Of a stretch of 41,844 bases of DNA, positions 31,285 to 40,408 are shown piece after piece. Source of the DNA: Desulfobacteraceae bacterium (lineage in GTDB: Bacteria; Desulfobacterota; DSM-4660; Desulfatiglandales; Desulfatiglandaceae); assembly GCA_030666795.1 (NCBI GenBank), contig DAOUXC010000003.1:1-41844 (forward strand). Direction: 5' to 3'. Every line of letters begins with the position of its first letter. The first letter of the stretch is position 1. Both the position numbers and the translations under genes were made by a program. The notes below the pieces were generated by a model, which saw only the letters and a list, made by a program, of their open reading frames with translations, did not search any database and was not told the DNA's origin.

Positions 31285-31312
31285 AAGGCTTAAGGCCCAA
31301 GGCTAAAGGCAG
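31285..31312. repeat. Heptameric tandem repeat AAGGCTT AAGGCCC AAGGCTA AAGGCAG
   Basis: Four perfect in-phase AAGGCNN 7-mers. Confidence 0.65.
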
Positions 31313-31410
31313 GAAGACGTATTGTTTATTTATTAAAGAGAAAAAACCCACTCGACACGGCACATCGAAGTGATGAAGCCTTTTTTACGTGACTACCGGG
31401 AGGCCGCTGT

Positions 31411-31515
31411 CTTTTCATGACTTAGCTGTGGGGGAAGCCCTGGCTCCCCGCTTTTTTAGAAGCGGGGAGAACAGCGGAGGGGGCAAGTTTCCCCCGCAGA
31501 TAAGTCATAGAAAAG
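31411..31515. mobile_element. MITE-like long nested inverted repeat
   Basis: Outer arms CTTTTCATGACTTAGCTGTGGGGGAA / TTCCCCCGCAGATAAGTCATAGAAAAG; inner perfect 10-bp hairpin CTCCCCGCTT-TTTTAG-AAGCGGGGAG (31444-31469). Confidence 0.5.
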
Positions 31516-31600
31516 ACCAGGCCGTGAGGTCCGGAACGTTAGAAAAGGCATCATCACGAAGATGCCGGTTGTTTAATGTGCTTATTAATAAGTAAAGCGT

Positions 31601-32845
31601 TTACTCTTTGAAATACTGCATGGTTCCGTCAGGAATCACAGCCACAGAGGCATCCCGGGGATATTCTTTCTCCAGCATCGTCAGAGTCTCATCCCAGTTG
31701 TGAGTAATAGTTACTTCATCGGGCGAGGCGAAAAGATCGCACATGGTGCGATCAGGATACTTGCTGCATACGATCACCTTGATGGTGTCGGGCGCGCCCG
31801 GTGCGGCCTTTTTCCCTTTTCCGCCGTACATTCTGCCCCCGTAATCCTTGCCAAAACTCCTGAACAAATAATGGCATATCTGCCCTTCCGGAGAATCGAC
31901 CAAAAGTACGATCACACCCTTATCGGGATTCACGGTTTTCAATGCCAGGAACATGCAAATGGGCATTTCATTGGACTTTGCATAGGCATTGGCAATGACT
32001 ATGTCTTTTCCCGGACCGGGATGAGTTGCGTAGTGCTCCTTTGCAACCTCCACGCCGGCCCTGTGTGCCTCAACCGGATCCCCTACAAAAAGATCGGTGA
32101 TTTCCGCACGGTCATTGATGATGGCATCAATTTTCACATTGAGGCCCGACATGCGAACTGCGTCCTTTATCTCTTTATACATCACATTTTTCTCGAAATT
32201 TCCCAACCCGGTCGTTTCCACACCTCTTTGAAAGACTTCCGAATGAAAAATGTGAGCGCTTTCAATACCCGTTAACCCGGGAAAGACAATTTTTCCCCCG
32301 CCTCCGAAACCCACATGCACATGAGGGGTGATACACCCCATGCCTATCTTGAGGTCGCAGGACATGAATTCCCGGTTGATATGGACCGGGGTTCCGCTTT
32401 TTGTATCTCCAACGTACTCGCAGTACTCGTAAGGGTTGTGGTTATAAATCGCGTAGTTTTCAACCACATCATCTCCTAATTTTTTCCGGAAATCGATGTT
32501 GGTCATTGCCCCATGAAAGCCCAGGGCCGGAATAAACCGAATATTGTTTTTTGGAACCCCTCCCCTTTCAAGGGCCTTCGTCACCCATGGAAGGACATCC
32601 TTAACCGGTGTTGGCCGCGTAATATCATCAAACACTATGACAACTTCCTTGGCATCCAGGGCTAATTCCGCCAGAGGCGGAGAACCGATTGGATTGTCGA
32701 ATGCCGAAGAGATCTCTTTTCCGGTCATTGCCTTTTTCTTGAATCCCGAAGGTTCGAGCACTTCCACGTCCCAACGCGAAGGAAAATCAAGGTCTCTGGG
32801 CTGATTGCCGTACCATAAAAGATTCGGGACTCTTACTTTCGTCAT
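31601..32845 (-). CDS. LarA-family (DUF2088; nickel-pincer lactate racemase-like) protein
   Basis: VVIVFDDITRPTPVKDVLPWV, FIPALGFHGAMTNID, ITPHVHVGFGGGGKIVFPGLTGIESAHIFHS. Confidence 0.88.
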   Translation of the reverse strand: MTKVRVPNLLWYGNQPRDLDFPSRWDVEVLEPSGFKKKAMTGKEISSAFDNPIGSPPLAELALDAKEVVIVFDDITRPTPVKDVLPWVTKALERGGVPKNNIRFIPALGFHGAMTNIDFRKKLGDDVVENYAIYNHNPYEYCEYVGDTKSGTPVHINREFMSCDLKIGMGCITPHVHVGFGGGGKIVFPGLTGIESAHIFHSEVFQRGVETTGLGNFEKNVMYKEIKDAVRMSGLNVKIDAIINDRAEITDLFVGDPVEAHRAGVEVAKEHYATHPGPGKDIVIANAYAKSNEMPICMFLALKTVNPDKGVIVLLVDSPEGQICHYLFRSFGKDYGGRMYGGKGKKAAPGAPDTIKVIVCSKYPDRTMCDLFASPDEVTITHNWDETLTMLEKEYPRDASVAVIPDGTMQYFKE

Positions 32846-33546
32846 ACCCCCAAGTACCCCCTCATCATGTTATCATCTTCCCTCAATTTTTCCACGCTAC
32901 CCTCATAGACGATCGTGCCCTTATCAATGACATAAGCCCGGTCACTGATATCCATGGCGAGCAAGGCATTCTGCTCGGCCAACAGGATGGTCAGGCCCTC
33001 TTCTTTTAAACTTCTGATCTGATCCCCTAACGACCTGACAATAATTGGAGCAAGGCCTGCAGTGGGCTCATCAAGCAATATAAATTCGGGATCGCCCATC
33101 AGCGTCCTGCCCACAGTTAGCATCTGCTGTTCTCCCCCGCTAAGGGTTCCTGCATTCCGCTTTTCCATGAGCTTAAGTTTTGGAAAAAGTTCATAAATCC
33201 TTTCCAGAACCGGGCCGCGACCTTTCTCTCTCTTCTCTCTCATGCCTAACTCCAGGTTTTCCTTAACGCTCAGATCGGAAAAGATCCAGCGGTCCTCCGG
33301 TATGAAGCCGATGCCTAACCGGACGACCTGAAAAGGCTTTTTGCCTGTAATTTCAAGGCCTTTATACTTTATGCAGCCTGATCTTGGCCGGTTGAGACCG
33401 ATAATGCTCGTCAGTGTGGTTGTCTTCCCGGCCCCGTTTCTTCCTAAAAGGCACACCACTTCCCCCTTATCAAGCTCCAGAGAGACCTGAAATATGGCCT
33501 GAAATATTCCGTAATATGTATCAATTTTTTCTACTTCGAGGAGCAT
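32842..33546 (-). CDS. livF: Branched-chain amino acid-type ABC transporter ATP-binding protein
   Basis: GRNGAGKTTTLTSIIGL, LSGGEQQMLTVGRTLMGDPEFILLDEPTAGLAP. Confidence 0.95.
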   Translation of the reverse strand: MLLEVEKIDTYYGIFQAIFQVSLELDKGEVVCLLGRNGAGKTTTLTSIIGLNRPRSGCIKYKGLEITGKKPFQVVRLGIGFIPEDRWIFSDLSVKENLELGMREKREKGRGPVLERIYELFPKLKLMEKRNAGTLSGGEQQMLTVGRTLMGDPEFILLDEPTAGLAPIIVRSLGDQIRSLKEEGLTILLAEQNALLAMDISDRAYVIDKGTIVYEGSVEKLREDDNMMRGYLGV

Positions 33547-34286
33547 CGGTTTTCTCCGAAATAGATCTGTTGGACTTTTTCATTGGCCCGAATATCATCC
33601 GGCTTTCCGGCCGCAATGATGGAACCGAAATTCATGACAGTAATGTGAAAAGCAATACCGAAAACCACATCCATTTTGTGTTCCGTAAACAGGACGGAAA
33701 GTGATTCTTTCTCCGCAATTTCCTTAATCAAATCAATAGTGTTAGCGGTCTCCTTGGGTGACATCCCGCAGGTGGGCTCATCCAAAAGAAGAAGATCCGG
33801 CCCCGTAGCTAAGACGATCCCAAGCTCAAGGCGCTTTCTGTCCCCGGCAGCAAGAATGCCTGCCAGCTCCCCGGCCTGGTCGATCAGCCCTACATTAGAA
33901 AGGATTTCTTCTGCCTCTTGCGTGAAAAATTTCTTTAAATCCGAAAAGAGCTTCAGGCCTTTACCTCTGGTGTAAAGAAAGGTGGCCTGGATGTTTTCAA
34001 AGACAGTCAACTTTGGAAATATATTTGTTACCTGGAAAGACCGCCCTATTCCCATTTTTGCTATTTTCTGGGGAGGAAGATCGGTAATATCCTGTCCCTT
34101 GAAAAAGACCCGGCCTTCGTCACAGGGATAATATCCGCTGATCAGGTTGAAGAGTGTGGACTTGCCTGCCCCGTTTGGTCCGATGATGCTGTCGATGTGG
34201 CCGTCTTCAACCTTAAGGTCCATGCCTGCCACGGCCATCACTCCACCAAAAGATTTTCTCAGCCCCTTGATCTCTAAGATGGCCAT
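33531..34286 (-). CDS. livG: Branched-chain amino acid-type ABC transporter ATP-binding protein
   Basis: GPNGAGKSTLFNLISGYY, GIGRSFQVTNIFPKLTVFENI, LLLDEPTCGMSPKET. Confidence 0.94.
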   Translation of the reverse strand: MAILEIKGLRKSFGGVMAVAGMDLKVEDGHIDSIIGPNGAGKSTLFNLISGYYPCDEGRVFFKGQDITDLPPQKIAKMGIGRSFQVTNIFPKLTVFENIQATFLYTRGKGLKLFSDLKKFFTQEAEEILSNVGLIDQAGELAGILAAGDRKRLELGIVLATGPDLLLLDEPTCGMSPKETANTIDLIKEIAEKESLSVLFTEHKMDVVFGIAFHITVMNFGSIIAAGKPDDIRANEKVQQIYFGENRCSSK

Positions 34287-35264
34287 TCAGACTCCTTTCC
34301 GTTTCATCCACTTCTGATATTGCTCGAGCATCAGTCCTCCAACCCCTTTGGGAAAGAACAGGACGATCAGTATCAGGGCAATGCCCAAAACCATCCCCCA
34401 GTATTCGGTATATGAGGTAATAAAGGAATTCAGGAGTACCATTATGGTCGCTCCCAGGGCCGGACCAAGAAAGATGTGCATGCCACCTAACAGACCCATT
34501 AGAATCACTTCCCCTGACATACTCCAGAATAGGATGTCAGGGGAAATGGCGGTCTCCAAAAAGGCATAGAGTACACCTGCAATACCTGAAAAAAAGGCTG
34601 ATATGACAAATGCGATCAATCGGTAGTTTTCAACTTTCATGCCCACAAAGGTCGCCCTTTCCGGGTTTTCGCGCAAAGACCTGAGCATCAGTCCAAAGGG
34701 CGATTTAACGATTTTCCATAGCACATAAATGCAGATGACAATGATTATAAGAGCGAAAAAATAGTAATTGATGTAGGTTTCATCCGTGGAGATCAGCGCA
34801 GGTATTGGGATTCCCTGGATACCATCATCACCGAAGGTAAAGCTTCTCCATTTAAAAGCCAGTATATAGGCCAGTTGAGCAAATGAAAGGGTAATAGTGG
34901 CAAAGTAAAAGACCCCCTTTATTCTTACGCTGAAAAAACCGATGATAACCCCGGCCCCCGCGGCCACAAATGGAGCTATAACAAAGGCAAGGGGCAGCGG
35001 GCAGGAGGTCTTGACCAAGAGAAGTGAGCAGGTGTAGGCGCCGATCCCGAAAAATGCGGCATGTCCAAAGGACATCATGCCGCCGTAGCCCAATGCGAGA
35101 TTAAAGCTCATGGCAAAAAGGGCCCACACCATGATTTTCGTTGCTAAGTAGAGATAATACTCTGAAAAACCCTTTTCCAGAACAAAAGGAAGTATGATCA
35201 GGACGAGAGCGGTAATGGCCCCGTACAACCATTTGGCAGCGCTATTTTTTCTTTCTGCCTGCAA
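34287..35264 (-). CDS. livM: Branched-chain amino acid-type ABC transporter permease
   Basis: Multi-TM; ALFAMSFNLALGYGGMMSFGHAAFFGIGAYT; SLRENPERATFVGMKVENYRLIAFVISAFFSGIAGVLYA. Confidence 0.94.
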   Translation of the reverse strand: MQAERKNSAAKWLYGAITALVLIILPFVLEKGFSEYYLYLATKIMVWALFAMSFNLALGYGGMMSFGHAAFFGIGAYTCSLLLVKTSCPLPLAFVIAPFVAAGAGVIIGFFSVRIKGVFYFATITLSFAQLAYILAFKWRSFTFGDDGIQGIPIPALISTDETYINYYFFALIIIVICIYVLWKIVKSPFGLMLRSLRENPERATFVGMKVENYRLIAFVISAFFSGIAGVLYAFLETAISPDILFWSMSGEVILMGLLGGMHIFLGPALGATIMVLLNSFITSYTEYWGMVLGIALILIVLFFPKGVGGLMLEQYQKWMKRKGV

Positions 35265-35268
35265 TTCC

Positions 35269-36162
35269 CTATCCCCTCGCCTGCGCCGGCTTGCCCAGCA
35301 GCCCGTAGGGACGGAAAATAATAATGACTGCCGCTAAGATAAAGAGAAAGGCCATGGCATATTTGGGAACGAAGAGGATGCCGAATGCGTAGATCTGACC
35401 CGCAATCAAGGCCCCTAACAGGGCCCCCCAAATATTGCCAAGTCCTCCCACGATCACCACAATAAAACACTCAATAATAATTTCCATGTCCATGCCTAAG
35501 GATAGTCTAACCGTTGGTGCAATAACCGCTCCGGACAGACCGCCTAACCAGGTGGCCATGACGAAAACCAGGGTAAACAAACCGCCAACATTGTACCCTA
35601 AAAGGCCAACCATATCTCTGCGCTCAGCCGAAGCCCGGAGCAGTTTGCCAAATCGTGTTTTTTTCAACAGGAGCCAGAGCAGCAATGCCACCGTGCCGCC
35701 GACCCCGATAATGAAAAAGTAGTAGACAGGAAAGCTGTGTCCGAAGAAGGTGAAAAATCCGCCCAAGGCGGGTGGAAGACTTACGATTCTCAGGTCCACG
35801 CCCCAGATCATCTTGATTATGTCATTGAAGACAAAGATTAGGGCATAAGTCAGAAGGATCTGGAGGAGATGTTCTTTCTCATAGATGCGGCGGAGCAGGA
35901 GCACCTCTACCAGTCCGCCGATGAGGCAGACGATCGTCGGTGCGATCAGCAGGGCAACCCAAAAACCTACAAACCCTGTCAGGATCTCGGTCAGGGTAAA
36001 GGCCAGATAGGCGCCAATCATGTAAAAGGCACCGTGTGCAAAATTGACTACACCCATCACTCCGAAAACAAGGGTCAGGCCCGAGGACATCAAGAAAAGG
36101 ATCATGGCCCGGCTGAGGCCGCTGATGAATTGGACAAAGAGCATGGATGCATCAAAACCCAT
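35269..36162 (-). CDS. livH: Branched-chain amino acid-type ABC transporter permease
   Basis: Multi-TM; LTLVFGVMGVVNFAHGAFYMIGAYLAF; VIVGGLGNIWGALLGALIAGQI. Confidence 0.94.
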   Translation of the reverse strand: MGFDASMLFVQFISGLSRAMILFLMSSGLTLVFGVMGVVNFAHGAFYMIGAYLAFTLTEILTGFVGFWVALLIAPTIVCLIGGLVEVLLLRRIYEKEHLLQILLTYALIFVFNDIIKMIWGVDLRIVSLPPALGGFFTFFGHSFPVYYFFIIGVGGTVALLLWLLLKKTRFGKLLRASAERRDMVGLLGYNVGGLFTLVFVMATWLGGLSGAVIAPTVRLSLGMDMEIIIECFIVVIVGGLGNIWGALLGALIAGQIYAFGILFVPKYAMAFLFILAAVIIIFRPYGLLGKPAQARG

Positions 36163-36244
36163 GATTCAAAACCCTCGGGATTGCCTATTGATTATTGCGG
36201 ATGGGTTATATTCAATCTACAACCGCCAATCTAAAATTAAATAA

Positions 36245-36269
36245 GGCCCCGGATGAGTAATCCGGGGCC
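36245..36269 (-). terminator. Intrinsic terminator/attenuator between livK and livH
   Basis: Perfect 10-bp stem GGCCCCGGAT-(loop)-ATCCGGGGCC followed, on the minus strand, by TTATTTAATTTTAG. Confidence 0.75.
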
Positions 36270-36281
36270 ACATCTGTCATC

Positions 36282-37550
36282 TTACTTGCTTTTGGCTGCT
36301 TTCCTAGCGGCTACGATCTCCTGGCAAGTGGGCATAACCTTATCGGCAGGAGTCTCCACAATTTCCGTCATGATCGGAAACGGGTATCCTGAAACCTTGG
36401 CCAGCTTGCCCCAGAACACAGGGGTCATGGCCTGGTGGTCACAGGCACGCATGGTTATCGGGCCGACAGCCGCCTGGATAGTCAGTCCCTCAAGGGCCTT
36501 GATAACCTTCTCAGTATCCACCGAACCGGCTTTGAGAATGGCCTCTGTGAGAAACTTGGCCGCGCAGTAAGGTCCGAAGGCTGCGATTCCCGAGGGATAG
36601 GGGTCCGGTTTTCCCTCTTTTGTCGTGTATGCCACATATTTTTTCACGAAAGCCTTATTGGCGGGAGTATCAGGATAATATGAGGTGTAGTTGGTAGCTG
36701 CAAACGCTCCCACGGGCGTGTTCTGTTTCAGGGCCTTGGGGAAGACCGAATCTCCCAGGCCGAAGCAGAAAACCGGAAATTTTTCATAGAGCCCGAAGAG
36801 TTTGGCCTGCTTGGAAAAGGGAATGAGCCCGGATGCGCCGAAAGCCGTGAAAACGGCTTCCGGTTTCTTGCCCTCGATGGCCGTCAAGTACGACGTGTAG
36901 TCGGTTTCCCTGACCTTGGGCCATGTCTCCCCAACAAGCTCCACATCCGGTTTGAGCTGCTTGAGTCCTTTCCAGAAATTCTCGGCAATGGAGTGGCCGT
37001 ATTCATAGTCATCACCGATAATGTACCACTTCTTATAAGGTGTACTGGCTGCGTAATAACCCCCTGCCAGTCCCTCAATGGCCGCGCTGGGGCAACCCCT
37101 GAAAATGTATTTGTGCCCCTTCTCTCCGGTAATCCGGTGGCTTCGGGAAATGCTGACCATAAAGAGTTTCTTCTTTTTTCTCAAAAACTCAGACACGGCC
37201 AGCGCCACACTGCTGCTGGTGGTGCCTCCGATGAAATCCACCCTTTCTTTTAGGAGCAATTCACGGGCATGGGCCAGTGCCTCATCCGCCTTGAATTTGC
37301 TGTCCCGGGTAATCAGCTCTATCTTCCTTCCGTTGAGCCCGCCCCGGGCATTAAATTCATCCACCGCAATCTTCCAACATATCAGGGCCGGTTTTCCAAA
37401 GGCGGCGGCAGCTCCTGTGTAGGGATCGATCAGGCCGATCTTGATTGGTTTCTCTGCCAATGCAGCGCCGGGTGTCAATGTCAAGACCAAGGCCAAAATC
37501 AAACCTGAAGACAGCATCAAACTTTTGATTTTCTTTTGGAAACTCATCAT
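36282..37550 (-). CDS. livK: ABC transporter substrate-binding protein (LivK/urea-amide type)
   Basis: Signal peptide (LILALVLTLTPGAALAE) then KPIKIGLIDPYTGAAAAFGKPALICWKIAVDEFNARGGLNGRKIELI. Confidence 0.92.
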   Translation of the reverse strand: MMSFQKKIKSLMLSSGLILALVLTLTPGAALAEKPIKIGLIDPYTGAAAAFGKPALICWKIAVDEFNARGGLNGRKIELITRDSKFKADEALAHARELLLKERVDFIGGTTSSSVALAVSEFLRKKKKLFMVSISRSHRITGEKGHKYIFRGCPSAAIEGLAGGYYAASTPYKKWYIIGDDYEYGHSIAENFWKGLKQLKPDVELVGETWPKVRETDYTSYLTAIEGKKPEAVFTAFGASGLIPFSKQAKLFGLYEKFPVFCFGLGDSVFPKALKQNTPVGAFAATNYTSYYPDTPANKAFVKKYVAYTTKEGKPDPYPSGIAAFGPYCAAKFLTEAILKAGSVDTEKVIKALEGLTIQAAVGPITMRACDHQAMTPVFWGKLAKVSGYPFPIMTEIVETPADKVMPTCQEIVAARKAAKSK

Positions 37551-37734
37551 CTACCTCCTTTTCAAAAAGGTTTAAGATTTAAATCATCCGGCCCTCCTTT
37601 AAATTTTTCATCATAGGCTTATTTCGAACGCCTACCAAAACGGTTTATTATGTAACCTTAAATATTTTGAATTTCAATCTTTTTTCCTCAGGATGATAAA
37701 TTTAATATTCCATAAACCTCAGGGACTTTATGGT

Positions 37735-38568
37735 TCATGCTGAATAAATTTTCAAGTTTTCCAGGTCTTTAACTGACACCTCATCCAGCGCATCCACAAA
37801 AGCCACGTTAAAGCTGCCCGGCCCTTTGGAGTGCCCCTCGGCCAACTCACCCGCAATATTATAGAAAGCGAAAGCAGAGACGGTAGCAGTCAGCGCCTCC
37901 TTTTCAACCCCGAGAAATGCCCCCACCGTGGCACTGAGGCCGCACCCGGTCCCTGTCACTTTCTGCATCATGGGTGAACCATTACTGACTCTGATAACTC
38001 TGTTTCCGTCGGCAATGATATCCGTCTCCCCTGAAATTCCTAATACCAGATGATATTCCTCTATTAAAGACAGGGCCCCGCCAAGGACTTCATCGGCCTG
38101 ATGAACAGAGTCGACGCCCCTTGTTTTGCCGCCTGACACGGCCAGGGCGTTTATTTCCGACGCATTACCGCGCAACACGGCTATCCGGACCTCCTGAAGG
38201 ATCTCTTTTGCCTTTTCCGTCCGTAGTGGAGTCGCGCCTGCCCCAACCGGATCCAGAACCACGGGAACGGCCTTTTCGTTCGCCATCTTGCCTGCCTTTA
38301 TCATTGCCTCTACCCATTCGTCGGTCAGGGTCCCGATATTTAAGACCAGTGCATGTGCTAAAGAAACCATGTGCTCAACTTCATTTATGGCATGGGCCAT
38401 CACCGGCATCGCGCCCTGGGCCAATAGGATATTTGCTGAAGAATTCATCACCACAAAATTAGTAATATTGTGAACCAGGGGATGTTGAGTGTGAACCCGA
38501 TCTAAATTCTCAGAAATAAGGTCTTTCCAGTTTTCGGTCTCTTTACTTACGGATTTTTGATCAGACAT
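37735..38568 (-). CDS. thiM: Hydroxyethylthiazole kinase
   Basis: HTQHPLVHNITNFVVMNSSANILLAQGAMPVMAHA, VLDPVGAGATPLR, KVTGTGCGLSATVGAFL. Start moved to MSDQKS with RBS GGAGGA. Confidence 0.95.
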   Translation of the reverse strand: MSDQKSVSKETENWKDLISENLDRVHTQHPLVHNITNFVVMNSSANILLAQGAMPVMAHAINEVEHMVSLAHALVLNIGTLTDEWVEAMIKAGKMANEKAVPVVLDPVGAGATPLRTEKAKEILQEVRIAVLRGNASEINALAVSGGKTRGVDSVHQADEVLGGALSLIEEYHLVLGISGETDIIADGNRVIRVSNGSPMMQKVTGTGCGLSATVGAFLGVEKEALTATVSAFAFYNIAGELAEGHSKGPGSFNVAFVDALDEVSVKDLENLKIYSA

Positions 38569-38660
38569 TTCCTCCTCCTTCTGTAACCTCTCAAAAAATA
38601 CGGTTAAGACTATTTTCATGTATGTATTCGGATCTTCCTATTTATTGAGCATATACTTCC

Positions 38661-39722
38661 TCATTTTGAAAAATGATCCCACCCGGAAACGACAAGTTCA
38701 CGTTGCTTCCCGTCCGGAAGCAACATTTTGAGGCCCTCGGACGCGTGAGTCACCCTGCCGACCTCAGTGACAGGGACATGACTCATTGCAGAAATTGTGT
38801 CTTGGATCTGATTCAGATGACCGGGGGGACAGGTGATAATAAGTTCATAGTCATCACTGTCCTTCAAAAACAGATCGTACGGGTCCATGCCGAGTTCCAT
38901 TGCAACCTTTCTCAGTTCTTCGCTGACGGGTAACTTTTCACGCATCAGGAGAGCACCCGCCCCGCTTTCTTTACAGATGTGACCCAGATCTCCGATGAAC
39001 CCGTCGCTGGTGTCTATCATTGCTGTTGCGTATCCGGTCCTCGCGACCGCCTGACCTTCACGTGCCCTGTGGGAGGGTGTGTTGTAGACTTTAACTAATG
39101 GATGGTCGCTCAAATCCTCCGTGGACCGGGAATTCAGCAACAGTTGCAGTCCGGCGGCCGCCTGGCCCGGATAGCCTGTGACCAGAATGACATCTCCGGG
39201 CACGGCACCGGAACGACTGATTGTTTTTCCTGTTTCCACTTCCCCGATCAGGGTGATATCGATAAAAATGCCGTTTCCCGACTTTGTGAGATTTCCTCCG
39301 ATAACAGATGCCTCGAAAGGATTGAGCTCGGCGACAAATCCTCGGTACAAGTCTTCCACATCCGCGACGGGTGTCTCCCCTTTCAGACCCAGTGACACGA
39401 TTGCGTAAAGGGGTTTCCCACCCACGGCGCCGATATCGCTTATATTCAAAGCCATGGAACGCCGCCCCAGATCAAAAAAACTTATACGGTCGGGCAGGTA
39501 ATGCCGGCCCTCTACAACGGCATCACAGGTGACCACCAGTTCGTATCCCGCGCGTGGCAGGAAAGATGCGGCATCATCCCCGATTCCCATGGTCATTCCA
39601 GGAGTTCGAAGTCCTTCCCTCTGAAGGAGTTCATCGATTCGCGCTATGAGTCCGAATTCCCCTATGTCTGCTAAGGTCTCAACCACGATAGCCTCCCTAC
39701 CCGCCATTGGTAAGGGCCTCAT
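38661..39722 (-). CDS. thiL: Thiamine-monophosphate kinase (start may be slightly downstream)
   Basis: GIGDDAASFLPRAGYELVVTCDAVVEGRHY, ALNISDIGAVGGKPLY, MIDTSDGFIGDLGHICKESG. Confidence 0.95.
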   Translation of the reverse strand: MRPLPMAGREAIVVETLADIGEFGLIARIDELLQREGLRTPGMTMGIGDDAASFLPRAGYELVVTCDAVVEGRHYLPDRISFFDLGRRSMALNISDIGAVGGKPLYAIVSLGLKGETPVADVEDLYRGFVAELNPFEASVIGGNLTKSGNGIFIDITLIGEVETGKTISRSGAVPGDVILVTGYPGQAAAGLQLLLNSRSTEDLSDHPLVKVYNTPSHRAREGQAVARTGYATAMIDTSDGFIGDLGHICKESGAGALLMREKLPVSEELRKVAMELGMDPYDLFLKDSDDYELIITCPPGHLNQIQDTISAMSHVPVTEVGRVTHASEGLKMLLPDGKQRELVVSGWDHFSK

Positions 39723-40368
39723 AAAGCTCCCTGGTCGCTTGTTCCGGATTCTCCTGACAGCAAACCGCGGAGATTACGGCTATGCCGCGAGCTCCGGCAC
39801 CTAAAACCTCGGCGGTATTTTCCGCCCCGACCCCTCCGATGGCGATGATCGGCAACGGGATCTCCTCTACGACCTGCTTCAGGATATCAATACCGCTGAC
39901 CGGACCCGCGTCGTCTTTGGACGTGGTCGGGAAGACCGGTCCGAAACCCACATAATCCGCGCCTTCTGAAAGGCACCTCCGGGCTTCATCAATGGTTGCC
40001 GCGGATCCGCCTATGATACGGTCCTCCCCTAACAGTTCACGGGCCAAAGGTATGGGAAAATCATCCTGTCCCAAGTGAACACCGTCCGCCCCCACGGCAA
40101 TGGCAACGTCAATTCGATCGTTCACGATGAACACTGCATCAGAGGCCGAGCACAATTTCTGCATGTGCCGGGCAACCTCAATCATTTCCCTTGTATTCCC
40201 GCTCTTCTGACGGAATTGAATGGTATCCGCGCCACCGGCAATGGCCAATTCAGTAAGTTCCACGTGCGAAAAATCAGCCTGCAGCACGGTATCCGTCAGC
40301 ACGTGTAATCTTCCAACCTGTTTCATCATTCCGATCCAATCTCCTCGACAGTTCCATACCACTGTCAA
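39697..40368 (-). CDS. thiE: Thiamine phosphate synthase
   Basis: GADTIQFRQKSGNTREMIEVARHMQKLC, FIVNDRIDVAIAVGADGVHLGQDDFP, VGFGPVFPTTSKDDAG, PIIAIGGVGAENTAEVLGAGARGIAVISAV. Confidence 0.96.
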   Translation of the reverse strand: MTVVWNCRGDWIGMMKQVGRLHVLTDTVLQADFSHVELTELAIAGGADTIQFRQKSGNTREMIEVARHMQKLCSASDAVFIVNDRIDVAIAVGADGVHLGQDDFPIPLARELLGEDRIIGGSAATIDEARRCLSEGADYVGFGPVFPTTSKDDAGPVSGIDILKQVVEEIPLPIIAIGGVGAENTAEVLGAGARGIAVISAVCCQENPEQATRELYEALTNGG

Positions 40369-40408
40369 CGGCCTTTATTTATTCATTCAGCCCGGCTACA
40401 TGTAAAAA

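Noticed and set aside
31389-31595. 68-aa plus-strand ORF over the nested inverted repeat
   Set aside because: The sequence is explained by the palindromic structure; the peptide has no coding character.
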